Part shown: positions 34,575 to 44,299 of the stretch, one piece after another
Numbering within the stretch: position 1 is the stretch's first letter
How the letters are laid out: every line of letters begins with the position of its first letter
Origin: Xestospongia muta
Taxonomy: Eukaryota; Porifera; Demospongiae; Haplosclerida; Petrosiidae
Assembly: GCA_963693285.1 (NCBI GenBank)
Contig: OY848921.1
Coordinates: forward strand, 7,081,229-7,145,228
DNA length: 64,000 nucleotides
Direction of reading: 5' to 3'
The notes under the pieces: generated by a model
Seen by the model: the letters and a program-made list of their open reading frames with translations, nothing else
Told to the model about the DNA's origin: nothing
The model's database searches: none
Translations under genes and position numbers: made by a program

Positions 34575-34576
34575 TA

Positions 34577-35076
34577 ATTGTATGAATTAAATTAGTATTA
34601 ATTATGTTAATTACTTTATTAACAAAAAGCATTTTCTCATAAAATAAAAGTGACTACATGTATTTTTAATATTATATAGTTGATTTAATGTAATGATTTT
34701 AATCATACATTGTGACTTATAGAGTACATCATTGTTTTAGTAATTTTCAGTATATTTTAATACAGATCAAGGATGATAAATCCTAAATTATATTTTCCTC
34801 ATCTTTTATTTATTCTTATTGTAATTAAAAATTGTGGTCAAGTTAATAATCAAGAAACTAACAGAATGTATTGTTATCAGAAAAATAATTATTTATGTAT
34901 AAAAAAATTGGATGTTAGCATAATTATATGTCAGATTTTATTGAAATAATGCCACACATGGTTATTTCCTAATAACATAACACAATGATATATATTATAG
35001 CACCATGCCAGCATGGGTAATAAAATATATATTTCAGCAATTACAAGTTACCAGCAAGTAAGATTTTGGTTTTATA
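34577..35076. other. Intergenic, left copy of duplicated spacer
   Basis: Nearly identical to 38494-38994 across its length, for instance ATGATAAATCCTAAATTATA and CACCATGCCAGCATGGGTAA. No coding signal. Confidence 0.85.
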
Positions 35077-36490
35077 CTAAACATTTTTCCATGGTCGCCA
35101 GTAACCACCGTGATCAGCCATATATTTACAAGCATTAGGATCATGAGGTAGGGATCTTTCTGTATGATAACCTTGATCTTGCATCTCTCGTGGTTCTTTG
35201 GAAAACTTGTTATAACGATCCAGTAACTCTTTTAGTATATCTGGTTTCTCTTTACTAAGGTCATGTTCTTCTCGAGGATCATTGACAATGTCGTAAAGAC
35301 AATTAGGATCACAGTTCTCTCCTTTTGGTCCATCACTACAAGGATAATCTAATGGGGACCACATCAAATTGTCACAGGCACAACCTTGAGCTCCTACAAT
35401 TAGTTTATAATTTCCATATATTAAAGCCCCCGAATTATCAAAGTCATATCCCAGTACAATCTCATCACGAGGTGTCTTCTAATTTTCTCCTGTGATAATA
35501 GGCCATACATCCATACTGTCTATAGGAAACTTGCCTGGACCAGAATCATCTGGATCAACACCAGCTAGCTTACAGAATGTAGTATATCAATCAGCAATGT
35601 GAATAAAGCCTTGAGTAGACTTGCCTCTTCTTGATTCAGGTAAAGACCACCATTAGCGAAGGCCAGTGATCGAACACCACCTTCAAAGAAGGTTCCCTTA
35701 CAACCTTTTAATGGATAGTTACTACCACTACAAGGAGCACCACCATTATCAGCAGATATTATAAATATGGTGTTATCCCACATTCCTTTCTTCTTTAGTA
35801 GATCAACAACATGTCCAGTCACATTATCAGCTACACTGACCATAGCTTGATATCTACGACATTTTTCACATGTTGAATCACTGCATATTTATTTAATTGC
35901 TCATCAGGAGCTTCAAATGGAGCATGTACATTATGTAATGGTAGACAAAGATTGAATGGCCGTGTTGGATCATGTTGCATTAGTATATCTGTCAAATCAT
36001 CCCTGTAAGGATAAGTATCATATGTACTATTACGAGGATCTGGAGACTAATTTTCTAAAAGTCAATAGCACAACCAGCTTTTTGATTCATATGGCTCTCA
36101 CCACCTCCAAGAAAGCCACTAGATGTATTAAATCCTCTGTTAACTGGTAGATATTCTGACTTGAAGAAACCTTCATGTCGCTTGCCAACCATATGGTTTT
36201 TTTAACCTGCTGTTTTAAGCTTTGCTGGTATCATTGTCATGTTAATGTTAGAACCAATTATCACATTTTCAGCGATGTTCCATTGGTGAACATGATGAGG
36301 CCAACGTCCAGTTACAAATGATGTTCTAGAAGGTGAACAGTACTTAAAGACATAGTGTTAATCCAGAATAAGACCAGTCTGAGCTAGGAGAGTAGATAGC
36401 TGGATTACAAAAACTAACATCAGCATATCCCTAGTCACGAACGAGAACAAAGATAATATGAGGTTTGGTTGGAGCACACTGCACAACTAA
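35077..36490 (-). pseudogene. ARSB-like sulfatase pseudogene, duplicate of copy I at the 3' part
   Basis: The last third (35077-35560) is nearly identical to copy I, including CDPNCLYDIVNDPREEHDL and the GGYWRPWKNV end. Further in are a stop at ENEKT (a stop replaces Glu in TGENxKT), a one-base deletion in NGGLLPES (reads GGLYLNQEE), a one-base deletion near NSTCEK, more breaks at TFWKN-like codons, CSPSR in good shape near 36335, then damage at ILDRHY (stop). The 5' part (36240-36490) equals the fragment at 30010-30303. It is a chimera at the duplication junction, decayed after the event. Confidence 0.9.
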
Positions 36491-36943
36491 GTTACTTTAA
36501 TTTAAACACTAATGAATAATATTATGTAACTATACATGAGGTATCTTCTTATTGTATGAATATCAGAAAGGCCATTCATTGAAAGTCACCATTGTTTACT
36601 TTAAGATCAAAGTACAGATTATATATTAACAACCATTTAAAAATTTGAAATGAATTTAATATTGTCATTAGTGAAGACCACAGAAATAATTTAACCTCCT
36701 ATTATTACTTTCAATAATAAATATTGTGAACATTGTCACTTAGCTGGCATGACATAAAATTTAAAGGAGCCCTCCTACAGTCATTCACTTCAAAATAATA
36801 CCATGTTTAACCATTGGTTTTAATCTGAAAGTACATTAAAGAAACAGCAATAAGCAATTTTATTAAAGAAAACAATAGCAATATAAGTGATAATTGGATA
36901 GTTATTTTTCAAAGGTTGGCAATTTATATATTATAAATTATTT
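36491..36943. other. Intergenic, right copy of duplicated spacer
   Basis: Right-hand match of 30304-30745, differing by scattered substitutions. No coding signal. Confidence 0.8.
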
Positions 36944-38431
36944 TTAAACATTCTTCCAAGGTCGCCAGTAGCCACCATTATCTGCCATATACTTGCACGC
37001 ATTTGGGTCAACAGGTAGATTATCTTCAGAATGATAACCTTGATCTTGCATTTCTCGTGGTTCTTTGGAGAACTTATTATAACCATCTAGTAATTGTTGC
37101 AAAATATCAGGTTTTTCTTTAGCAAGATCATGATGTTCATTAGGATCATTCACTATATCATATAGACAATACGGATCACAATCTGGACCCTTTGGTCCAT
37201 TAGTGCATGGATAATCAAGAGGAGACCACATCAAACTGTCACAACCAAAGCTTTGTGGACCAACAACAAGTTTATAGTCACCCATTATTAAAGCTCCTTG
37301 ATGAGGATGGCTGTTATCAAAGTCATATCCCAGTACAATCTCATCATGAGGTGTCTTCTCATTTTCTCCTGTTATAATAGGCCATACATCCATACTGTCT
37401 ATAGGAAACTTGCCTGGACCAGAGTCATCTGGATCAACACCAGCTAGCTTACAGAATGTAGTGTACCAATCAGCAATGTGAATAAAACCTTGAGTAGACT
37501 TGCCTCTTCTTGACTCAGGTAAAAGACCACCATTAGCAAAGGCCAATGATCGAACACCACCTTCAAAGAAAGTTCCTTTACTGCCTTTTAATGGATAGTT
37601 ACTACCACCACAAGGAGCACCACCATTATCAGCAGATATTACAAATATGGTGTTATCCCACATTCCTTTCTTCTTTAGTAGATCAACAACATGTCCAGTC
37701 ACATTATCAGCTACACTGACCATAGCTTGATATGTACGACGATTTTTACATGTTGAGTTAACTGAGTATATATTTAACCACTCGTCAGGAGCTTGTAACG
37801 GAGTATGTACATTATGTAATGGTAGATAAAGGAAGAAAGGCATACTTGTGTCATGTTTAGTGATAATGTCAGTTAAATCATCACGATAATGGTATGCATC
37901 ATATGTTCCATTACGTGGATCAGGGGCATTGTTCTTCCAAAAATCGGTAGCACACCCCATTACTTCTGTCATATGATTTTCTCCTCCCCAAAGAAAACCT
38001 GATGATGTATGAAATCCTCTATTAACTGGTAGATATCCTGGTTCAAAGAGCCCTTCGTGCCATTTACCAACCATGTGTGTTTTGTATCCTGCAGTCTTTA
38101 ACTTTGCAGGTATCATTGTCATATTTAAATTAGCACCTGCCATTCGACTTGGAGGGAGGTTCCACTGGTGGCAATGATGAGGCCAACGTCCAGTTAGAAA
38201 AGATGCTCTAGAAGGTGAACAATACTTAAAGACATAGTGTCGATCCAGGATAAGACCAGTCTTAGCTAGCATTTGAAAGTTGGGGGAGTAGATAGCCGGA
38301 TTACGAAAATTGACATCAGCATATCCCCAGTCATCAACTAGGACAAAGACAATATGAGGTTTGGTTGGGGCACTTTGTACAGCAAATAGTAGTGATGTTA
38401 ATAATACTGCAGTTGCTAATACTGAAGCCAT
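36944..38431 (-). CDS. ARSB-like: ARSB-like arylsulfatase, copy H
   Basis: 495 residues, signal peptide MASVLATAVLLTSLLFAVQS. C71 in CSPSR, D33-D34, GKWHEG, LHNVH, ADNGG and GSKGTFFEGGVR are intact. Residue 141 is His in NRGFHTSSGF, where every other copy, and the wider ARSB family, has Asp. It is the intact twin of the copy at 30746-32239; the two share the HPHQGALIMGDYKLVVG segment and the loop GATDFW-like triplet. ADVNF replaces ADVSF. It is followed upstream by the duplicated spacer and copy I, the two facing the same way. Confidence 0.92.
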   Translation of the reverse strand: MASVLATAVLLTSLLFAVQSAPTKPHIVFVLVDDWGYADVNFRNPAIYSPNFQMLAKTGLILDRHYVFKYCSPSRASFLTGRWPHHCHQWNLPPSRMAGANLNMTMIPAKLKTAGYKTHMVGKWHEGLFEPGYLPVNRGFHTSSGFLWGGENHMTEVMGCATDFWKNNAPDPRNGTYDAYHYRDDLTDIITKHDTSMPFFLYLPLHNVHTPLQAPDEWLNIYSVNSTCKNRRTYQAMVSVADNVTGHVVDLLKKKGMWDNTIFVISADNGGAPCGGSNYPLKGSKGTFFEGGVRSLAFANGGLLPESRRGKSTQGFIHIADWYTTFCKLAGVDPDDSGPGKFPIDSMDVWPIITGENEKTPHDEIVLGYDFDNSHPHQGALIMGDYKLVVGPQSFGCDSLMWSPLDYPCTNGPKGPDCDPYCLYDIVNDPNEHHDLAKEKPDILQQLLDGYNKFSKEPREMQDQGYHSEDNLPVDPNACKYMADNGGYWRPWKNV

Positions 38432-38994
38432 GGTGTCAATGCATTACTCAATATTATGTAACAACTAGATGACCAATGTGAATATAATTAGTAATTGTAT
38501 GAATTAAATTAGTATTAGTTATTTTATTTACTTTATTAACAAGAAGCCTTTTTCTCATAAAATAAAAGTGACTACATGTATTTTTAATGTTATATAGTTG
38601 ATTTAATGTAATGATTTTAATCATACATTGTGACTTATAGAGTACATCATTTTTTTAGTAATTTTCAATATATTTTAATACAGATCAAGGATGATAAATC
38701 CTAAATTATATTTTCCTCATCTTTTATTTATTCTTATTGTAATTAAAAATTGTGGTCAAGTTAATAATCAAGAAACTAACAGAATGTATTGTTATCAGAA
38801 AAATAATTATTTATGTATAAAAAAATTGGATGTTAGCATAATTATATGTCAGATTTTATTGAAATAATGCCACACATGGTTATTTCCTAATAACATAACA
38901 CAATGATATATATTATAGCACCATGCCAGCATGGGTAATAAAATATATATTTCAGCAATTACAAGTTACCAGCAAGTAAGATTTTGGTTTTATA
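38432..38994. other. Intergenic, right copy of duplicated spacer with empty Tigger site
   Basis: Matches 34577-35076. The segment ATATAATTAG-TA-ATTGTATG at 38482-38499 (TA at 38492-38493) is the uninterrupted version of the sequence into which the Tigger element inserted in the left copy. Confidence 0.9.
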
Positions 38995-40467
38995 CTAAAC
39001 ATTTTTCCATGGTCGCCAGTAACCACCGTGATCAGCCATATATTTACAAGCATTAGGATCATGAGGTAGGGATCTTTCTGTATGATAACCTTGATCTTGC
39101 ATCTCTCGTGGTTCTTTGGAAAACTTGTTATAACGATCCAGTAACTCTTTTAGTATATCTGGTTTCTCTTTACTAAGGTCATGTTCTTCTCTAGGATCAT
39201 TGACAATGTCGTAAAGACAATTAGAATCACAGTTCTCTCCTTTTGGTCCATCACTACAAGGATAATCTAATGGGGACCACATCAAATTGTCACAGGCACG
39301 ACCTTGAGCTCCTACAATTAGTTTATAATTTCCATATATTAAAGCCCCCGAATTATCAAAGTCATATCCCAGTACAATCTCATCATGAGGTGTCTTCTCA
39401 TTTTCTCCTGTTATAATAGGCCACACATCCATACTGTCTATAGGAAACTTGCCTGGACCAGAATCATCTGGATCAACACCAGCTAGCTTACAAAATGTAG
39501 TATACCAATCAGCAATGTGAATAAAACCTTGAGTAGACTTGCCTCTTCTTGACTCTGGTAAAAGACCACCATTAGCAAAGGCCAATGATCGAACACCACC
39601 TTCAAAGAAAGTCATTTTGCTACCTTTCAATGGGTAGTTACTACCACTACAAGGAGCACCACCATTATCAGCAGATATTACAAATATGGTGTTATCCCAC
39701 ATTCCTTTCTTCTTTAGTAGATCAACAACATGTCCAGTCACATTATCAGCTACACTGACCATAGCTTGATATGTACGACGATTTTTACATGTTGAGTTAA
39801 CTGAGTATATATTCAACCACTCATCAGGAGCTTGTAATGGAGTGTGTACATTATGTAATGGTAGATAAAGGAAGAATGGCATGCTTGTGTCATGTTTAGT
39901 GATAATGTCAGTTAAATCATCACGATAATGGTATGCATCATATGTTCCATTACGTGGATCAGGAGCAGTGTCCTTCCAAAAATCGATGGCACATCCTGTT
40001 CGCTGAGTCATATGATCTTCTCCTCCCCAAAGGAAACCTGATGATGTATCAAATCCTCTATTAACTGGTAAGTATCCTGGTTCAAAGAGTCCTTCATGCC
40101 ATTTACCGACCATGTGTGTTTTGTATCCTGCATTTTTCAATTTTGCAGGTAACATAGTCATCTTAATATTAGCACCAATCAATGAACTTGTTGGAAGGTT
40201 CCATTGGTGAACATGATGAGGCCAACGTCCAGTTAGAAATGATGCTCTAGAAGGTGAACAGTACTTGAAGACATAATGTCGATCCAGGATAAGACCAGTC
40301 TTAGCTAGCATTTGAAAGTTGGGTGTGCTTATAGCTGGATTACGGAAGCTCACATCAGCATATCCCCAGTCATCAACCAATGCAAACACTATATTAGGTT
40401 TGGTTGATGCACTTTGTACAGCTAGTAATAGAGATGTAACCACAACAGTTGGTAGAAGCACAGCCAT
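38995..40467 (-). CDS. ARSB-like: ARSB-like arylsulfatase, copy I
   Basis: 490 residues, signal peptide MAVLLPTVVVTSLLLAVQSA. The first strand reads IVFALVDDWG, with Ala for Val, and NPAISTPNF is shared with copy C only. C70 in CSPSR and all other active-site residues are present. The variable loop is SSGFLWGGEDHMTQRTGCAIDFW, and KMTMLPAK has lost the NMT sequon as in copy E. Its 3' third is almost the same as in the pseudogene at 35077-36490, its tandem duplicate. Its start codon is 54 bp from that of SGSH, in opposite direction, so the two probably share a promoter region. Confidence 0.92.
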   Translation of the reverse strand: MAVLLPTVVVTSLLLAVQSASTKPNIVFALVDDWGYADVSFRNPAISTPNFQMLAKTGLILDRHYVFKYCSPSRASFLTGRWPHHVHQWNLPTSSLIGANIKMTMLPAKLKNAGYKTHMVGKWHEGLFEPGYLPVNRGFDTSSGFLWGGEDHMTQRTGCAIDFWKDTAPDPRNGTYDAYHYRDDLTDIITKHDTSMPFFLYLPLHNVHTPLQAPDEWLNIYSVNSTCKNRRTYQAMVSVADNVTGHVVDLLKKKGMWDNTIFVISADNGGAPCSGSNYPLKGSKMTFFEGGVRSLAFANGGLLPESRRGKSTQGFIHIADWYTTFCKLAGVDPDDSGPGKFPIDSMDVWPIITGENEKTPHDEIVLGYDFDNSGALIYGNYKLIVGAQGRACDNLMWSPLDYPCSDGPKGENCDSNCLYDIVNDPREEHDLSKEKPDILKELLDRYNKFSKEPREMQDQGYHTERSLPHDPNACKYMADHGGYWRPWKNV

Positions 40468-40521
40468 TTTTTGGAGTTTACAAGGGTGGGGCTAGTTTAG
40501 GCGTGGTTCGTTAGTACTGAA
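40468..40521. promoter_or_regulatory. Compact divergent promoter region, copy I / SGSH
   Basis: 54 bp between the two start codons. It contains AAGGGTGGGGC and GGCGTGG, GC-box-like elements in an AT-rich surround. Both 5' untranslated regions must be very short or overlap, unless transcripts start inside the opposite gene. Confidence 0.55.
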
Positions 40522-42036
40522 ATGCAAGTGTTGTCTGCTTTCACCTTTTTTGTTCTTTTATTAGGTGCTCACGCCCAAACTAACAAGAAAAATGTTCTTT
40601 TGTTAGTTGCAGATGATGAAGGGTTAGAGTCTCCCTTATATGGAAATGAGCACATCAAGACACCAAACTTGGAGAAACTAGCAAGCAGGAGTGTTCTGTT
40701 CAAGCATGCATTCACTTCAGTGAGTAGTTGCTCGCCTAGTCGTTCAGTCATTATGTCAGGACTACCTCAGCATCAAAATGGAATGTATGGACTAGAACAT
40801 GCTTTTCATCATTTTAGGTCTTTTGATGGAGTAATGAGTCTGCCTCGTATTCTTAATGTAAGCAATAAGTATTGGACAGGCATAATAGGAAAAAAGCATG
40901 TGGCACCTGAAACAGTCTTTCCATTTGCTTACTCGTTCACTGACCAAGATGGTTACAATTTAAATGATGTTGGTCGCAATATAACACACATGAAAATATT
41001 GGCTAGAAACTTTCTAGCTGAAGCACAAAAGAATGATATGCCTTTCTTTCTCTATATCGGCTTCTTTGATGCACACAGAGCAAGTCCAGACAGTAAATAT
41101 GGTGGCTTTGCTGAAAAATTTGGAGATGGAAGTCCTGGTATGGGTATTATTCCTGATTGGACTCCAACTGATTATGATCCTGCTGATGTATATGTGCCTT
41201 ATTTTACTCAAGACACTATGACTGCTCGAACTGACATTGCAGCACAATATCGTACTATCAGCAGATTGGATCAAGGTGTTGGACTAATGCTGCAAGCACT
41301 TAAAGATTATGGTTTTGATAATAACACTTTGATAGTCTATATTTCTGATAATGGTAGCCCATTTCCAAATGCTAAGACAAATTTATATGAATGTGGAATG
41401 AATGAACCTATGATGGTATCAAACCCAATGGATAAATCAAGATGGGGACAAGTCAGTGATGCACTTGTTAGCTCAACCAACATAGTACCTACCATTCTAG
41501 ATTGGTTAGAAATGGAATATCCTAAATACCATCTCTTTGGTCCAAATCCACCTCAACTTCAAAGTGCTTCCTTGTTGCCTGTAACAACAAAGGAGCCAGA
41601 GACTGACTTTGACATTGTATTTGCCAGTCATGACTTTCATGAGTCAACAATGTATTATCCAATGAGAGTTGTACGTAACAAACAATATCGACTAATCCAT
41701 AACCTCAACTTTGCAATGCCTTATCCAATGGCTACTGATCTTTACAGTTCCCCAACCTTCCTGGATATTCTAAACAACACAATGTCTAACCAGCCAACCC
41801 ACTGGTTTAAATCTCTCAAAGATTACTACTATCGTGATCAATGGGAGCTGTTTGACTTACAGAATGATCCGCATGAGCTAAAGAATTTGGCTAATGATCC
41901 TCAACATCAATCTGTTTTAGAGGATCTGAAGTCAAAGCTTACAGATTGGCGTAAGGCTACAGATGATCCATGGCTCTGTTGGCCACAAGGTGTTTTGCTT
42001 GGAAGCACTTGTCATACCTTAAACAATGGACTTTAA
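40522..42036 (+). CDS. SGSH: N-sulfoglucosamine sulfohydrolase (heparan N-sulfatase)
   Basis: 504 residues in a single exon; human SGSH is about 502. The enzyme removes the N-linked sulfate from glucosamine at the non-reducing end of heparan sulfate in the lysosome. The signal peptide is residues 1-18 (MQVLSAFTFFVLLLGAHA). D31-D32 lie in LLVADDEG, and C70 in SSCSPSRSVIMSGLPQHQNG is the formylglycine site. GIIGKKHVAPETVFPF, RNITHMK, IPDWTPTDYDPADV, YISDNGSPFP and NLYECG follow in the family order. Near the C-terminus MRVVRNKQYRLIHNLNF, PTHWFKSL and DPWLCWPQGV are typical of SGSH. It belongs to a different sulfatase branch from the ARSB-like array it adjoins. All active-site residues are present. 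Confidence 0.97.
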   Translation: MQVLSAFTFFVLLLGAHAQTNKKNVLLLVADDEGLESPLYGNEHIKTPNLEKLASRSVLFKHAFTSVSSCSPSRSVIMSGLPQHQNGMYGLEHAFHHFRSFDGVMSLPRILNVSNKYWTGIIGKKHVAPETVFPFAYSFTDQDGYNLNDVGRNITHMKILARNFLAEAQKNDMPFFLYIGFFDAHRASPDSKYGGFAEKFGDGSPGMGIIPDWTPTDYDPADVYVPYFTQDTMTARTDIAAQYRTISRLDQGVGLMLQALKDYGFDNNTLIVYISDNGSPFPNAKTNLYECGMNEPMMVSNPMDKSRWGQVSDALVSSTNIVPTILDWLEMEYPKYHLFGPNPPQLQSASLLPVTTKEPETDFDIVFASHDFHESTMYYPMRVVRNKQYRLIHNLNFAMPYPMATDLYSSPTFLDILNNTMSNQPTHWFKSLKDYYYRDQWELFDLQNDPHELKNLANDPQHQSVLEDLKSKLTDWRKATDDPWLCWPQGVLLGSTCHTLNNGL

Positions 42037-42589
42037 ATATCATAATGTATGCTGCTCTAGCTATTGATTTCTGATTGCCATTATTAATTATATAAATGCA
42101 GTTGTGCATTTTGTATTGGTAATGCTATTGGTTGCTGGCTGGCCTTTACTATAATTTGTGTTGCTATAAAAAATTAACTCTTTGACTCATTGATAATTAA
42201 GATTGACAATATGTGTATTGGTGTTATTATTCATGTAAATTAAAGCTTTGCATAATAAAGTCATTTATATGGATATGTAGATATTGCCTTCAAAATGAAT
42301 GTCAATAAAGTGTATCCTCTTATATCTTGCTTTTGAATTCTCTCATAGAGTGAATGTTATATAGACTATGTGTTTTAATAACTCACCAATGCAATGTAGA
42401 AATTTGTTCCTGACATGTATGTTGTAGATTTGCTGATCAGAAAGAGTTTTTATGTGGTAATCTTTGAACTAATATGTATCTATTATAGCAATACTGCATA
42501 AGTACATTCACTTGTTGTTAAGTGCATTATTCGTAAGTTTAACTATAATCATGCTATGTTTCACACGCGAGCTCCACCCAAGATTTGAA
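42037..42589. other. Intergenic between SGSH and the GTPase gene
   Basis: SGSH 3' flank with several AATAAA signals (42256, 42304) and the presumed promoter of the GTPase gene. No coding signal. Confidence 0.55.
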
Positions 42590-43675
42590 ATGGCTGAAGT
42601 AGTTGTTGAAGAGATAATCGAAGAAAACGTTCAAGAAGTGGAGCACCCGAACCAAAATATTACTGATGAGACTAGCTTTAGCAAGAAAAACGTTGTTAAA
42701 ATCCTTATACTAGGAGAAGTTGGCTCTGGAAAGTCAACATTAATCAATGCTATGCTTAGGGAAACTTTGGCTCGTACCAGTTATGGTCCAAAAGTAACAC
42801 AAACGTGCTTGGAACCGTTGGAAGTTCATAAAGGAAAATACGAAGGAACAAATGTTAAAGTGTTTGAATCATTAGGGTTTCTCCACCCAGACATTGACGA
42901 CAAAACCATCATAAAAAACATCACTAAATTGTATCCTATCAGTGCTTTTGACATCTTAATTATCTGCCATAGAATGAATACAAGGGCAGATGATAGAGTT
43001 AAACAAATGCTTTCTATACTAGGTAAAATGGTGAAGAAAGAATTATGGAGTCATTCAATTGTTGTACTGACATTTGCCAACTTTTTCTTACAACAAAAAG
43101 AAATTAAAGAGCTAACAGAAGAAGGGCAAAAAGAAGTGATGTTAAGACATGTTGAGGCCAGTAAGGAAACCTTCAAGGAATTTACAAAAAAGAAAGTCAA
43201 AGAACGAACTTTTAAAGAAATTCCATTTGTAGTAGCTGGAGCAGTTGATGAACTAAAATTACCTACAACACTTAATTGGGTTGCTGACGTCTGGAATGCT
43301 TGTATTCATCAATGTAAAGCTGTAGATACTGCTAAGCCAAGTAAAAAATCTTTTTTCCGTTCTCACCGAAAAACAAAAGTTGGAAAATATACAACAGTCT
43401 CAGTCTCACTAGCTGAAAGTATTAATGATGATCCAACATCTGAGCAGATTCATGAATACAATGCTTCAACAAATAACACAGAACAAGTAGTTAATGAAGA
43501 TAATGAGGTTGCCAATACACCTTGTGTGGTGGACCTTATTTCTGATGTCCACATAGGTGAAAGTCAAAGAGAAAGCGAAGATCTCGAATTTGAAAGTCTC
43601 AAGCTAAAACTAGAACAGTTTTCTTCTAGTTTGCTGCCTGAAGACTTAAAGTTAACACAATGTAGCAATAATTGA
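42590..43675 (+). CDS. AIG1/GIMAP-like P-loop GTPase
   Basis: 361 residues from the ATG at 42590 (GAAATGG context). An in-frame ATG at 42551 would add 13 residues. One exon. A Glu-rich N-terminus precedes the G domain: Walker A GEVGSGKST at 42-50 after VVKILIL, a switch-like TQTCLEP near 71-77, and FESLGF at 92-97 where most GTPases have a DxxG. SHSIVVLTFANFF at about 155-166 holds the guanine-specificity position as TFAN, not the usual T/NKxD. After the domain are a Lys-rich region (KSFFRSHRKTK) and a Ser/Glu-rich tail. The layout resembles AIG1-type GTPases, linked to immune and membrane functions and expanded in many invertebrates. Nucleotide choice and role are uncertain. There is no clear membrane segment at the C-terminus. 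Confidence 0.75.
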   Translation: MAEVVVEEIIEENVQEVEHPNQNITDETSFSKKNVVKILILGEVGSGKSTLINAMLRETLARTSYGPKVTQTCLEPLEVHKGKYEGTNVKVFESLGFLHPDIDDKTIIKNITKLYPISAFDILIICHRMNTRADDRVKQMLSILGKMVKKELWSHSIVVLTFANFFLQQKEIKELTEEGQKEVMLRHVEASKETFKEFTKKKVKERTFKEIPFVVAGAVDELKLPTTLNWVADVWNACIHQCKAVDTAKPSKKSFFRSHRKTKVGKYTTVSVSLAESINDDPTSEQIHEYNASTNNTEQVVNEDNEVANTPCVVDLISDVHIGESQRESEDLEFESLKLKLEQFSSSLLPEDLKLTQCSNN

Positions 43676-44299
43676 ATAAAGGAAAAAGTTTAAGAATATT
43701 AACTGTATTATTTTTATTTATTTGTTAATACTTATTTTATATTTATCATTTTTATTTATTTATTAAACCTTTCTATTATGTATAACTTGTATATCTATCT
43801 AGATCTTAAAAGTGTAATAAAAATGTAAACTAGAAGATCTATAATAACTGTAGTATCAGCAACCTTAAAAGGTCCCTCCCACAATTCCCTTGCTTCATTA
43901 ATTACATATCATAGCAATAGGCATGTCAATAAGGCAGTCCACAGGTGTGTCCTTCCATAATTATTGTTTTTTTGAAGTCAAAGGATGATGTTTATATACA
44001 ATTTTAAGTTATCTTGTTTTCCTGTTATTTTCAGTAAAACATTGAAAGAAGAAAATATAGATAAGTGTAAATGTACTTTATAATCATGAACACAACTTAT
44101 AACAAAAAAATAAAGAGATTTGTTCTTTTTTAGGAAATGCAATAAAACATTTTAGTTCAGCCAAGCAGCTATAGAGAGCCATTAAAAATGAATTATCAAC
44201 ATCATTACCAAAGATTAAAACTCAATCTATTATATCAGCAACTAACTAACGTACACTCTTAAAAATACTACTTTTTTTTCAGATATACACTATAATATA
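43676..44299. other. Intergenic between convergent GTPase and PPM1D genes
   Basis: AT-rich, with AATAAA signals for the upstream gene. No coding signal. Confidence 0.55.
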
